In this document: positions 23,087 to 30,469 of the stretch, one piece after another | Layout of the letters: the number at the start of each line of letters is the position of its first letter | Position numbering within the stretch: the first letter of the stretch is position 1 | Origin: Terriglobales bacterium | Lineage (GTDB): Bacteria; Acidobacteriota; Terriglobia; Terriglobales; Acidobacteriaceae | DNA length: 37,805 nucleotides | Direction of reading: 5' to 3' | NCBI GenBank assembly: GCA_035691485.1 | Contig: DASSIZ010000070.1 | Coordinates: forward strand, 1-37,805 | Notes under the pieces: generated by a model | What the model was told of the DNA's origin: nothing | What the model saw: the letters and a program-made list of their open reading frames with translations, nothing else | Database searches by the model: none | Made by a program: the position numbers and the translations under genes

Positions 23087-25001
23087 TGGATTTCATCCCT
23101 CCTTGGCGCGCCTGCTGCGCCCGATCGATGCCTGCTCCACGCTGTGCGATCCCCGGGATGGTTACCGGCAACCGGCCTCGGATCGGAATCTCGCCGAACA
23201 GCGCGCGGATGGCGCTCAGTTCGGACACGCTGACGAACGAATACGTGCACAGGTAATTCTGGACTGCCGGAAAGTCCGCCGCCATGTACGGATTTCCCAT
23301 CGCAATTACCGCCGTGCGCTCGGCGGCATGCTCCAGGATCGCCTGCATCAGTGCCGCGGTGTCGCCCGCCAGCGAGACCGTGTTCTTTACCTCGCCACCT
23401 GAGATTTGCGTCTTCTTGCCGGCCACCGGCGCCAGGTACACCGGAACCAGCACCGCTTCCGCCTGGTCGACCGCGGCCGCGATCTGCGGCGTCAGTGCTC
23501 CCGCGATTCGCGGATCTACGAAGAACACTTTGGCGTCCGGCACGCGCGCCCGCAGCTCGCGTTCAAAAACGCGGCCATGCTCCATGCGCACGTCGTCAGT
23601 AAACACGATCGCGACCACGCGGTTACGGGTCTCGCTCATCTTTGTATACGGATTGACGTACCCCGCGGTTCCCGTAGAAACACGCTTGAGCGGCAGCACG
23701 TGGCCGTTGTCGCGCACCAGGGTAACGGCCGAATCTGCAATCCTCTGTCCGTAGACCACATTGCCGGGCTGGCCTACCAGCTCGGCCACTTTGTCCAAGT
23801 CCACCAGCCGCGCCTTGTTCAACCCCAGCGACGCCTTCGCGCGCAACACTTTCAGCACCGAGGTATTGAGCTGCGATTCTGCAATCTCACCGCTCTTCAC
23901 CGCTTGCAGCAATGCCTTGTACGCCCCGTCCAAATCGCCGGGAATCAGTACGATGTCGTTGCCTGCCTTCATGGTCGCCACCGCCGCGGCCCCCGATGGG
24001 TTCGGGGTGTGGGCATAAATGCGCATCAGCGCATTCATATCGAGCGCATCCGTAACCACCAGCCCGCGGAATCCCATCTTTTTCTTCAACAGGTCGGTGA
24101 CGACCGCCGACGATGTGGTCGCCACCTTGTTCGGGTCCGGCTCCAGCGCCGGTACGGTGACGTGCGCGACCATGATGGCATCCACGCCCGCTTTTATGGC
24201 TTCCTCGAACGGCGGCAGCTCAACCTTGTCCAGGCGCGCGATGTCTCCATTCACGGTTGCCAGGCCCAGGTGGGAGTCCGTCGCCGTGTCTCCGTGGCCG
24301 GGAAAATGCTTGGCCGTGACCAGCATGCCGGCTTCGTGCGCGCCCCGAATATAGGCTGCGGCCATCGCGCCTACCTGTTGCGGGTCTTCGCCGAAGGAGC
24401 GGGTGTTGATGATCGGATTCACCGGGTTGGAGTTGACGTCAGTGTCGGGAAACCAGTTCCAGTGCACGCCCACGGCGCGCGCTTCTATGCCCGTGATCCG
24501 GCCTGCAGACTCGGAATCGGCCACGTTGCCGTCGGCGCCAAACGCCATGGCATGCGGAAATACGGTTACGCCTTGCAGCCGCATGGAGAGGCCGCGCTCG
24601 AAGTCGGCTCCGATCAAAAGCGGCAGCTCCGATTCCCGCTGCAACTGGTTGGTCATGACCGCGGCTTCGTAGGGCTGGCTGCGCAGCAGGAACGGTCCAT
24701 CGGTCGGCACGGTTAGACCGAAACCGCCAAGATGATATTTGCGCGTGATGTCACGCAGGCGAAGGAACTCGGCGCTGTTGACGTTGAGAAACTCGGCGCG
24801 TGACCATACCATCAGCACTTGCCCGACCTTCTCTTCCAGCGTCAGCTTCTTCAGCGTCTTTTGCGCCCACTTTTCGCCTTCGCGGTCAAGCCGTACCGGT
24901 CCGTAAACCTGGAACTTCGCCTTCCGATCCTTATCTTTTGCCACCGCACTGCTCGCCAAACACGCAAAAAGCGCTAGGATCCCTGCCGCCCGGTTGAACA
25001 T
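23001..25001 (-). CDS. glycoside hydrolase family 3 beta-N-acetylhexosaminidase (NagZ-like, with C-terminal domain)
   Basis: A 666-residue exported enzyme (signal peptide MFNRAAGILALFACLASSAVA). The TIM-barrel domain shows the NagZ-specific loop KHFPGHGDTATDSH, whose final Asp-His pair is the acid/base, and the nucleophile Asp in VVTDALDM. This subfamily releases N-acetylglucosamine from peptidoglycan fragments or chitooligomers. Residues after about 370 form the GH3 C-terminal domain absent from short cytoplasmic NagZ. The last 30-40 residues (after the usual RGRLPVTIPG ending) overlap the lipoprotein gene and are not typical of the family. Likely a periplasmic cell-wall recycling enzyme. 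Confidence 0.93.
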   Translation of the reverse strand: MFNRAAGILALFACLASSAVAKDKDRKAKFQVYGPVRLDREGEKWAQKTLKKLTLEEKVGQVLMVWSRAEFLNVNSAEFLRLRDITRKYHLGGFGLTVPTDGPFLLRSQPYEAAVMTNQLQRESELPLLIGADFERGLSMRLQGVTVFPHAMAFGADGNVADSESAGRITGIEARAVGVHWNWFPDTDVNSNPVNPIINTRSFGEDPQQVGAMAAAYIRGAHEAGMLVTAKHFPGHGDTATDSHLGLATVNGDIARLDKVELPPFEEAIKAGVDAIMVAHVTVPALEPDPNKVATTSSAVVTDLLKKKMGFRGLVVTDALDMNALMRIYAHTPNPSGAAAVATMKAGNDIVLIPGDLDGAYKALLQAVKSGEIAESQLNTSVLKVLRAKASLGLNKARLVDLDKVAELVGQPGNVVYGQRIADSAVTLVRDNGHVLPLKRVSTGTAGYVNPYTKMSETRNRVVAIVFTDDVRMEHGRVFERELRARVPDAKVFFVDPRIAGALTPQIAAAVDQAEAVLVPVYLAPVAGKKTQISGGEVKNTVSLAGDTAALMQAILEHAAERTAVIAMGNPYMAADFPAVQNYLCTYSFVSVSELSAIRALFGEIPIRGRLPVTIPGIAQRGAGIDRAQQARQGGMKSNVHKKSVSRLQVPAQRTNPHGISSHSTP

Positions 25002-25174
25002 AAGCGCAGCCTACCACACAGTTTGCGGGCCTCAGCCGTCCCTAGTCGGCTGCCAGCGTTGCTCTTCCCTGTTCCTGCATCCCGATTCCTTACCCGGCAA
25101 CTCCTTCCTGATTCCGGGTTTAAGTAAGGGCTCTTAGTGCGCTTCGGCCCTCAAGGTGAGACAATAGTCCGAAC

Positions 25175-25233
25175 CGTTTTCAGCTTCTACAGGTGGCCTG
25201 AAAACGCCCGCAGCAATTGGGGGTTGCCGGGCG
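25175..25233 (+). promoter_or_regulatory. two hairpins in the leader of the TonB-C-like gene
   Basis: A perfect 9-base dyad CGTTTTCAG/CTGAAAACG (25175-25183 with 25198-25206) is followed by, and shares two bases with, a second hairpin CGCCCG/CGGGCG (25205-25210 with 25228-25233) whose inner GCAA/TTGC also pairs. They lie 53-111 bases before the start codon, with no T-run. They could be an operator or a leader RNA. The rest of the gap (25002-25174) shows nothing clear. Confidence 0.4.
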
Positions 25234-25285
25234 TCTAAACGTTAGTAGCGGGTGCCCACGGCTCGCGGGGAATTGTTCGCTTTCA

Positions 25286-26374
25286 ATGGCACTGACTTTA
25301 ATTCCACTCAACGAACGTCCGGCGCCGCCGGCTGACGCACCTCTGGATTTAATTCAGCCCAGTTTGCCGTTCGAACCTAACCGCAAGCCCGCCGGCCCCC
25401 TGGAAGCGCCGCATCTTCTGATCCAACTCCAGGACGACTTGGCGCGCTCGCGCCTGCGCGAAGCCTTCTGGATTTCCGTGGTGGCTCACCTGCTGGTGAT
25501 CATTACCATTGCCGCCGCGCCCAAGTACTTCCCTTTTCATCGCATGATCGCGGTGCGCTCGGCCGACGATTTATTGCGCGACCGCCAAGCCACCTTTATC
25601 GAGCTTCCGGCGGACGAACAGAAAGTCACGGCCCGGCCGAATTCGAAGTTTCTTTCTGACAAGGACCGCATTGCCACCTCGCGCGCCCCCCAGATTGACC
25701 GCAAGACGCTGGAGGAGTTGCGCGCCGCCCGCCGCCCCGGACCGCCGCAGCCGCCCGGCGCGCCGGCACAGCAGCCCGCGATGGCGCAAGCCGCTCCACC
25801 GGCGCAGCAGAACACTACTCCCGGGCCTGCTCCCGCCCAGCCTGCGCCCAACGATACTGCGCAGCTCCGTACGCCTCCGTTGAGCGCGAAACAGGCTTTC
25901 GGCGCCGCCATGTCACCGGGCTCCGCGATTGAAAGCGCTGCCCGCAGCGCGGCCGCTTCTCGCGGCGGATACGGGGGCGCTGGCGGTGATTACGGCAGCT
26001 CTCTTCCCACTGGCGGCGGGATCAAGAGCAACATGGACATCCTCAGCGACACCATGGGCGTGGATTTTGGTCCTTACCTGTCGCGTGTCCTCCACGATGT
26101 ACGCCTGAACTGGTACCAACTGATCCCGGAGATCGCCCGCGCGCCACTGATGAAAAAAGGAAGGGTCGCGATCGAGTTCGCGATCATGAAAGATGGCTCG
26201 GTGGCCGGCATGCGCCTGGTCGATCCGTCGGGCGATGTCTCGCTGGACCGCGCGGCCTGGGGCGGAATCACCGCTTCCAATCCTTTCCCGCCGCTGCCTG
26301 GCGAGTTTCGAGGTCAGTACCTCGCGCTCCGTTTTCGATTCTTTTACAACCCCGGCAAGCACGACTTGGAATAA
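25286..26374 (+). CDS. TonB-C-domain-like protein, inner-membrane anchored
   Basis: A 362-residue protein. An N-terminal cytoplasmic stretch of about 70 residues is followed by a single membrane helix (about 72-90, FWISVVAHLLVIITIAAA). Then comes a Pro/Gln/Ala-rich spacer (about 140-190), a Gly/Ser-rich region, and a C-terminal domain (about 255-362) with YLSRVLHDVRLNWYQLIPEIA, KGRVAIEFAIMKDGSVAGMRLVDPSG and LDRAAWGGITASNPFPPLP, the pattern of TonB/TolA C-terminal domains. TonB proteins carry proton-motive energy to outer-membrane receptors. No ExbB/ExbD is nearby, so the exact role is open. Start at the ATG 25286; the upstream open part (to 25217) is in the leader. Confidence 0.85.
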   Translation: MALTLIPLNERPAPPADAPLDLIQPSLPFEPNRKPAGPLEAPHLLIQLQDDLARSRLREAFWISVVAHLLVIITIAAAPKYFPFHRMIAVRSADDLLRDRQATFIELPADEQKVTARPNSKFLSDKDRIATSRAPQIDRKTLEELRAARRPGPPQPPGAPAQQPAMAQAAPPAQQNTTPGPAPAQPAPNDTAQLRTPPLSAKQAFGAAMSPGSAIESAARSAAASRGGYGGAGGDYGSSLPTGGGIKSNMDILSDTMGVDFGPYLSRVLHDVRLNWYQLIPEIARAPLMKKGRVAIEFAIMKDGSVAGMRLVDPSGDVSLDRAAWGGITASNPFPPLPGEFRGQYLALRFRFFYNPGKHDLE

Positions 26375-26460
26375 GCTTGTGGCACGTGTCGCCGACGCGT
26401 TGCACGCCGCCAAGCCGCTGATTTCGTGGTACGCTCTGATTTTTTTCCAACGCGCTCCGT

Positions 26461-26495
26461 GTTTTCCACAGAGCAGTGGAAAACTCTGTGAAAAT
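26461..26495. promoter_or_regulatory. nested dyads with DnaA-box-like sequences
   Basis: GTTTTCCAC (26461-26469) pairs perfectly with GTGGAAAAC (26476-26484) over a 6-base loop, and an overlapping dyad CACAGAG/CTCTGTG (26468-26474 with 26484-26490) shares its bases. TTTTCCACA (26462-26470) is one base from the DnaA-box consensus TTATCCACA; the facing copy reads TTTTCCACT, and ATTTTCACA is at 26487-26495. This may be a DnaA or other repressor site. No dnaA gene is in the window. Confidence 0.45.
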
Positions 26496-26669
26496 CGGGG
26501 CCCGTTTTATCGCCAAACTCGGCAATCACCGCATGTTCAGCAACTTGCACATCTCAGATTGAAGAGCCGCTTCTGCCATGACGGCGCAACTTCGCACGAT
26601 TGCACCACAACCTATGCAAATTTGGACGCTGGATTTGTCGCATCCAACATTCGCGCCGCAACTCTGCGC

Positions 26670-26697
26670 TTGACTTGTGGAAAATAGAATCCATAAT
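26670..26697 (+). promoter_or_regulatory. promoter of the response regulator gene
   Basis: TTGACT (26670-26675, five of six), a 16-base spacer and CATAAT (26692-26697, five of six). The spacer contains TGTGGAAAA (26676-26684), the complement of TTTTCCACA, so a protein bound there would block polymerase. The start point would be near 26704, about 65 bases before the GTG start. Confidence 0.6.
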
Positions 26698-26768
26698 CCC
26701 CACACATTCCCTCAGTCTATATTTTGGAGCTCGGGGTATCGCTCCATCTAGAGCGCTATGGAGCCAAT

Positions 26769-27245
26769 GTGACCAGCAAGGCGCGGTTCGCCAAACGTCA
26801 GCACCACATTTTATGCATCGACGACTACGCTCCGGGGCTTGAGGTTCGCACCGCGCTTCTGGAAAAGTGGGGCTATTCCGTCTCGACCGCCGGAAGCGCG
26901 GAAGACGGTCTTGCCGCCTTACGCCAACGCGATGTCGATCTCATCATCTTGGATTACTGCCTGCCTGGCATGAATGGCGGCGAGTTGCTGAAGATCGTCA
27001 AGGCTGATTGGCCCAGCGTCCGTGTTGTTCTGCTCTCCGGCTATCCCCGGATTTCCCACAAGGTGAGGACCTCAGCGGACGCGTTTCTGCGCAAAGGCGA
27101 TCCCAACGAATACCTCCGCTCGGTGCTCGCAAGCTTGCTCGAAACCGGAACCCGCCGGATGGTCACTCGCAGTATGGAGCAAACCCGCAAGCTGGTTGCC
27201 CGGGCGAGCACGGCCTTGCGCAGAAACCAAAAGTCTGCGGGCTAG
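26769..27245 (+). CDS. response regulator, receiver domain only
   Basis: A protein of about 158 residues with one CheY-like receiver domain: acidic pair in ILCIDDYAPG, phospho-acceptor Asp in LIILDYCLPGMNG, the Ser of LLSGYP in the switch position, and Lys in AFLRKGDP. The last 35 residues are a basic helix (MEQTRKLVARASTALRRNQKSAG) without a known DNA-binding domain. No histidine kinase is nearby, so it is an orphan. The GTG at 26769 has GGAG five bases before it; the TTG at 26724 is the frame limit. It follows the promoter at 26670-26697. Confidence 0.88.
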   Translation: MTSKARFAKRQHHILCIDDYAPGLEVRTALLEKWGYSVSTAGSAEDGLAALRQRDVDLIILDYCLPGMNGGELLKIVKADWPSVRVVLLSGYPRISHKVRTSADAFLRKGDPNEYLRSVLASLLETGTRRMVTRSMEQTRKLVARASTALRRNQKSAG

Positions 27246-27277
27246 AACGGCCCATCACGCTGATGACCTCCGCTCGT

Positions 27278-27318
27278 CATTCTTCATTCTGAATTCGTCA
27301 TTCTGAATTCTTAATTCC
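27278..27318. repeat. ATTCTGAATTC word repeat after the response regulator
   Basis: CATTCTTCATTCTGAATTC (27278-27296) is followed by partial copies (GTCATTCTGAATTCTTAATTC). The first 19 bases are identical to 35373-35391 in the emrA-emrB gap, so this is a dispersed repeat with at least two copies in the window. The remaining gap to the cupin gene (27319-27354) is another word-like text without a gene. Confidence 0.65.
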
Positions 27319-27354
27319 GCCTTTGTTTCTCCGCGTCCTCTGGGTCTTCTGTGG

Positions 27355-27747
27355 TTAGGGCCGGTGCTCGTGCCGGTTAGGCAGGCCGAGGCGTGCCGCC
27401 GTCTCGCCTTCAAAGTCGAACTCGATCAGGATGGCCGGTTCATTGCCGAGGACACGACCGTCATGGCCGGGTTCGATGTTAATCACCTGCGGCGCAACGT
27501 AGTCGCGCACGCAGCCATCGGGAAACTCAATGCGGATTTGTCCGCGCGCCAGGAACCCGACATGAGCGTGAGCGCAGGTCTCGGTTCCGACCAGCGGCTT
27601 GATATCGCGCGCCCAGTGGAACCCTGGCGGATAAACCGATCGTTTGACCCGGGCATTTCCGGTGCGCACGATGTCGAGGTGCACTCCTCCCAGTTCGCGG
27701 TGCTCGGCGCCTGGAATCCTGGCCATCAGGGAATCGGTTGCTGTCAT
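27355..27747 (-). CDS. cupin-like protein, unknown substrate
   Basis: A 130-residue protein with the size and pattern of a single cupin beta-barrel: PPGFHWARDIKPLVGTETCAHAHVGFLARGQIRI (two His and downstream Gly of cupin motif 1) and INIEPGHDGRVLGNEPAILIEFDF (motif 2). The His pair suggests a bound metal. No enzyme class can be named. GGAGGTG lies just before the ATG at 27747. It is divergent from the small membrane gene and miaA. Confidence 0.75.
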   Translation of the reverse strand: MTATDSLMARIPGAEHRELGGVHLDIVRTGNARVKRSVYPPGFHWARDIKPLVGTETCAHAHVGFLARGQIRIEFPDGCVRDYVAPQVINIEPGHDGRVLGNEPAILIEFDFEGETAARLGLPNRHEHRP

Positions 27748-27819
27748 GAGCGCACCTCCGAGTGAATCGGAAAAGAATACACGCGAATCTTTCCATTATT
27801 TTCGCAATTCGTAAGTCGC

Positions 27820-27825
27820 TACAAT
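27820..27825 (+). promoter_or_regulatory. -10 element directly before the small membrane gene
   Basis: TACAAT (27820-27825) is a five-of-six -10 hexamer, and the GTG start at 27832 lies exactly where transcription would begin. No good -35 was found (TTTTCG at 27799 is poorly spaced). If used, the mRNA would be leaderless. Confidence 0.35.
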
Positions 27826-27831
27826 GAGCCC

Positions 27832-27957
27832 GTGGCTGACGATCCCAAGTCCCGCATCCTGCGCGCCGAAACCATCGGCTTGATCGTCATTGCCGTGGTG
27901 CTTGCCTTGATGATCCTGGCGCGGTGGGGCGGCAAGATTCCCTGGAGCGCGCGCTGA
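27832..27957 (+). CDS. 41-residue membrane peptide upstream of miaA
   Basis: A small frame, GTG 27832 to TGA 27957, encodes MADDPKSRILRAETIGLIVI, then VVLALMILARWGG and KIPWSAR. It has a charged head, one membrane helix (about 15-31) and a basic tail. The stop abuts the miaA ATG with no gap (TGAATG), so translation is probably coupled. There is no Shine-Dalgarno site. It is too short for most gene finders. Function unknown; single-helix proteins of this type occur next to housekeeping genes in related bacteria, but I cannot name a family. Confidence 0.6.
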   Translation: MADDPKSRILRAETIGLIVIAVVLALMILARWGGKIPWSAR

Positions 27958-28878
27958 ATGGAGCCGCTGCTGGTCGCCATCCTCGGCCCCACGGGCAGCG
28001 GCAAGACTGCGCTCTCGCTGATCATCGCCGCACGCTTCGGCGGGGAGATCGTCAACTGCGATTCGGTCGCCATTTATCGCGGCTTCAACATCGGCAGCGC
28101 CAAGCCATCGGCGGAGGAACGCGCCCGCGCGCCACATCATCTGCTGGACATCGTCGACGCCAACCACTACATGACGGCCGGCGATTACGCCCGCCGTGCC
28201 CGCGGCGTGCTCAACGAAATCAAGACTCGCGGAAAACTTCCGATCGTCGTCGGGGGAACCGGCTTGTATCTGCGAGCGCTGCTCGAAGGCCTCTTTCCCG
28301 GCCCCGAGCGCTCCGAGGAGTTGCGCGAACGCCTGCGCGCGCGGCAGCAACAGCGCGGCGCCCAGTGGCTGCACCGGATCCTGCAGCGGCTGGATGCGCA
28401 GGCGGCGGGCAATATCCACGCCCATGACACGCCCAAGGTCATCCGCGCCATCGAGGTCTGCCTGGCCTCACGTCAGCGCATGACGGAACTGTGGCAGAAG
28501 GGTCGCGACCCGCTGCGGGGATTCCGCATCCTCCGTCTCGGCCTCAATCCCGATCGCAATACCCTCTACACGCGCATCAATGACCGCGCCCGCCGTATGT
28601 TCGACAACGGCCTGGCCGAGGAAACCGGGCTTTTGCTGGAGAAGTGTCCGGACGCCTGGGCGCTTTCATCGCTCGGCTACAAGCAGGCAGCGCAATACCT
28701 GCGCGGCGAAATTGACTTGAAGCTGGCGATCTGGGCGGCGCAGCAGGCACACCGCAACTACGCCAAACGGCAGATGACATGGTTCCGCCGCGAGCCGGAG
28801 GTTCGCTGGCTGGCGGGCTTTGGCGACGATCCGGAGGTCCAGCAGCAGGCGATCAGCGAGGTAGAGAAGAATCTGTGA
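27958..28878 (+). CDS. miaA: tRNA dimethylallyltransferase
   Basis: A 306-residue enzyme that adds the dimethylallyl group to A37 of tRNAs reading UNN codons. Visible features are the P-loop GPTGSGKT (10-17), the DSVAIYRGFNIGSAKPS block, HHLLDIVD, the VGGTGLYLRALLEG motif, and the KQMTWFR sequence near the end. Full length. It starts with the ATG at 27958, right at the stop of the 41-residue gene. Its last 26 bases overlap the convergent Gfo/Idh gene. Confidence 0.97.
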   Translation: MEPLLVAILGPTGSGKTALSLIIAARFGGEIVNCDSVAIYRGFNIGSAKPSAEERARAPHHLLDIVDANHYMTAGDYARRARGVLNEIKTRGKLPIVVGGTGLYLRALLEGLFPGPERSEELRERLRARQQQRGAQWLHRILQRLDAQAAGNIHAHDTPKVIRAIEVCLASRQRMTELWQKGRDPLRGFRILRLGLNPDRNTLYTRINDRARRMFDNGLAEETGLLLEKCPDAWALSSLGYKQAAQYLRGEIDLKLAIWAAQQAHRNYAKRQMTWFRREPEVRWLAGFGDDPEVQQQAISEVEKNL

Positions 28879-29965
28879 TCGGTCCGAGCTGGGCGCGCTC
28901 GGCGTGGGAGCGAATCGCGGCCAGGATCTCCAGCGCCGCCGCCAATGCCCGGCGTCCATCTTCCAGCGATACCAAGGGAGGCGTACGCCGCCGCACCGCA
29001 TCGAGGAAGGAGTGCAACTCCGCCTGGAGCGGCTCCCCCGGAAGGACCTTGGGCTTGTCGATCTTGAACTGCGGCGGAATTCCGATGGCTTCCTTGGCGC
29101 GCGCAGTTAGGGCGCGCTGCACCGCCTGGAAGTTGAAGACCCCGCTGCGCGACTCTCTCGCCGCGCCCGCAGCTTCGCTTCCTTGCGGATCCACGCTGAT
29201 TACCAGCACATCCTGGCGCGAGTAATCCACCGAGACATACTGTTGCGGCTGGAAAAAACGCAGCTTGCGTACTCGCTCCGTGCTGACGCGGCTGGCGGTA
29301 AAGTTGGCGACGCAGCCGTTCTCGAATTCCAGGCGCACATTGGCGATGTCAACTTTCTCCGACAGAATCGGCAATCCCACCGCGCGCACCTCCTTCAGCG
29401 GCGAATTGACGAAGGAAAGCACGATGTCGAGATCGTGGATCATCAGGTCGAGGACAACGTCCACGTCGAGCGCGCGCGGGCCAAACGGGCTGAGCCGGTG
29501 GACCTCGAAAAACATCGGCCGCGTGACCAGGGGCGCAGTCGCGCGCACCGCCGGGTTGAACCGCTCCAGGTGACCAACCTGCACGATGCGCTGGGAGCCG
29601 CGCGCGGTGTGGAGCAGGTCGTCAGCTTCCGTGAGCGAGGTGCAGAGCGGCTTCTCGATGAGCACGTCCACGCCGCCTTCGAGCAGCGCCTTCGCCACCT
29701 CGCAATGATGAATCGTGGGGACCGCGAGGGAAGCCGCGTCTATCTGCGCCGTGTCGAGGAGTTCGCCGACGGAACGAAAGGCGTGCGCGCCAAACTGTGC
29801 GGCCAGCGATTGCGCGCGCGCAGCATCGCTATCCACGATTGCGACCAGCTCAACCGCGTCGCCACGCTTCTGCAATTCGTGATACACGCGCGCGTGATTG
29901 CGGCCGAAGGATCCGGCGCCGACCACTGCTACCGTGAGCCGTTGCTGTGAACCTTGTGCGGGCAT
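28853..29965 (-). CDS. Gfo/Idh/MocA oxidoreductase, possibly UDP-GlcNAc 3-dehydrogenase (GnnA-like)
   Basis: A 370-residue NAD(P)-dependent sugar oxidoreductase. The Rossmann loop GAGSFGRNHARVY is near 16-28, IEKPLC near 100 is the family's EKP motif with the catalytic Lys, and GHLERFNPAV and DLMIHDLDIVLSF are in the C-terminal domain. The position after lpxI suggests a nucleotide-sugar substrate. The GHxERFNPAV stretch recalls UDP-GlcNAc 3-dehydrogenases that help make lipid A with 2,3-diamino sugars, but no aminotransferase partner is visible, so this is only a hypothesis. It is 27 bases after dinB. Confidence 0.88.
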   Translation of the reverse strand: MPAQGSQQRLTVAVVGAGSFGRNHARVYHELQKRGDAVELVAIVDSDAARAQSLAAQFGAHAFRSVGELLDTAQIDAASLAVPTIHHCEVAKALLEGGVDVLIEKPLCTSLTEADDLLHTARGSQRIVQVGHLERFNPAVRATAPLVTRPMFFEVHRLSPFGPRALDVDVVLDLMIHDLDIVLSFVNSPLKEVRAVGLPILSEKVDIANVRLEFENGCVANFTASRVSTERVRKLRFFQPQQYVSVDYSRQDVLVISVDPQGSEAAGAARESRSGVFNFQAVQRALTARAKEAIGIPPQFKIDKPKVLPGEPLQAELHSFLDAVRRRTPPLVSLEDGRRALAAALEILAAIRSHAERAQLGPITDSSLPR

Positions 29966-29992
29966 TGTGCTGACAAAGGGCCGGTTCTCGTC

Positions 29993-30460
29993 CTACTGTA
30001 TCGCCTTCTTCAGCAAGGCCATCTGCCCGGCGTGATAGAGGTGGTGCTGCACCACGCCATACAGCATGAGCGAGTTGCTGTAGTTCTTTCCCGGCACCGG
30101 CACCCCGAGCTCGTCATTGCTCATGGACTTGAGCTTGGCCATCAGCTCTTGCTGGGCTTGGCGGAAGGACGCCACTGCAGCCTGCCAGGAGGCCTCGCTT
30201 GCATCGCTCGGCGGAGGCGGCCAGTCGTCGGCTCCCTGGAGTTCCACGGTCTCGCCTCCGAGCCGCCGCATGACGGCGCGCGTCCAGGCGGTAACGTGGT
30301 TCAAAATCTCCCACAAGCTGTGCGCTGCCGGAATCGGATGCGCCGACGCCGTTTGCGCGTCCACTCCGTTGAGGATCTCCATCACCGCGGGCCCGTGCCA
30401 CGCCTCACCATCGACGGCGCGGCGCAGTTGTTCAGCGATTCGCACGATTTCTGCAGCCAC
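29993..30460 (-). CDS. DinB-family four-helix protein
   Basis: A 155-residue protein of the DinB/YfiT superfamily, a four-helix bundle with a three-His metal site. Candidate ligands are H55 (ILNHVTAW) and H139/H143 (QHHLYHAGQ). Members include thiol-dependent transferases and proteins of unknown role. It lies 9 bases after lpxI and 27 before the Gfo/Idh gene, so it is part of the same operon. Starts with ATG at 30460. Confidence 0.87.
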   Translation of the reverse strand: MAAEIVRIAEQLRRAVDGEAWHGPAVMEILNGVDAQTASAHPIPAAHSLWEILNHVTAWTRAVMRRLGGETVELQGADDWPPPPSDASEASWQAAVASFRQAQQELMAKLKSMSNDELGVPVPGKNYSNSLMLYGVVQHHLYHAGQMALLKKAIQ

Positions 30461-30469
30461 GGTTCCCTC

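Larger units (their letters stand above)
26375..26768 (+). other. gene-free control region before the response regulator
   Basis: This 394-base gap has no credible gene. It contains nested dyads rich in TTTTCCACA at 26461-26495 and a promoter with another TTTTCCACA in its spacer at 26670-26697. Bases 26500-26660 show no structure that I recognise. Confidence 0.5.

Noticed and set aside
26375-26768. Chromosomal replication origin
   Set aside because: DnaA-box-like sites are few and inexact, no AT-rich unwinding region was seen, and no dnaA, dnaN or gidA is nearby.
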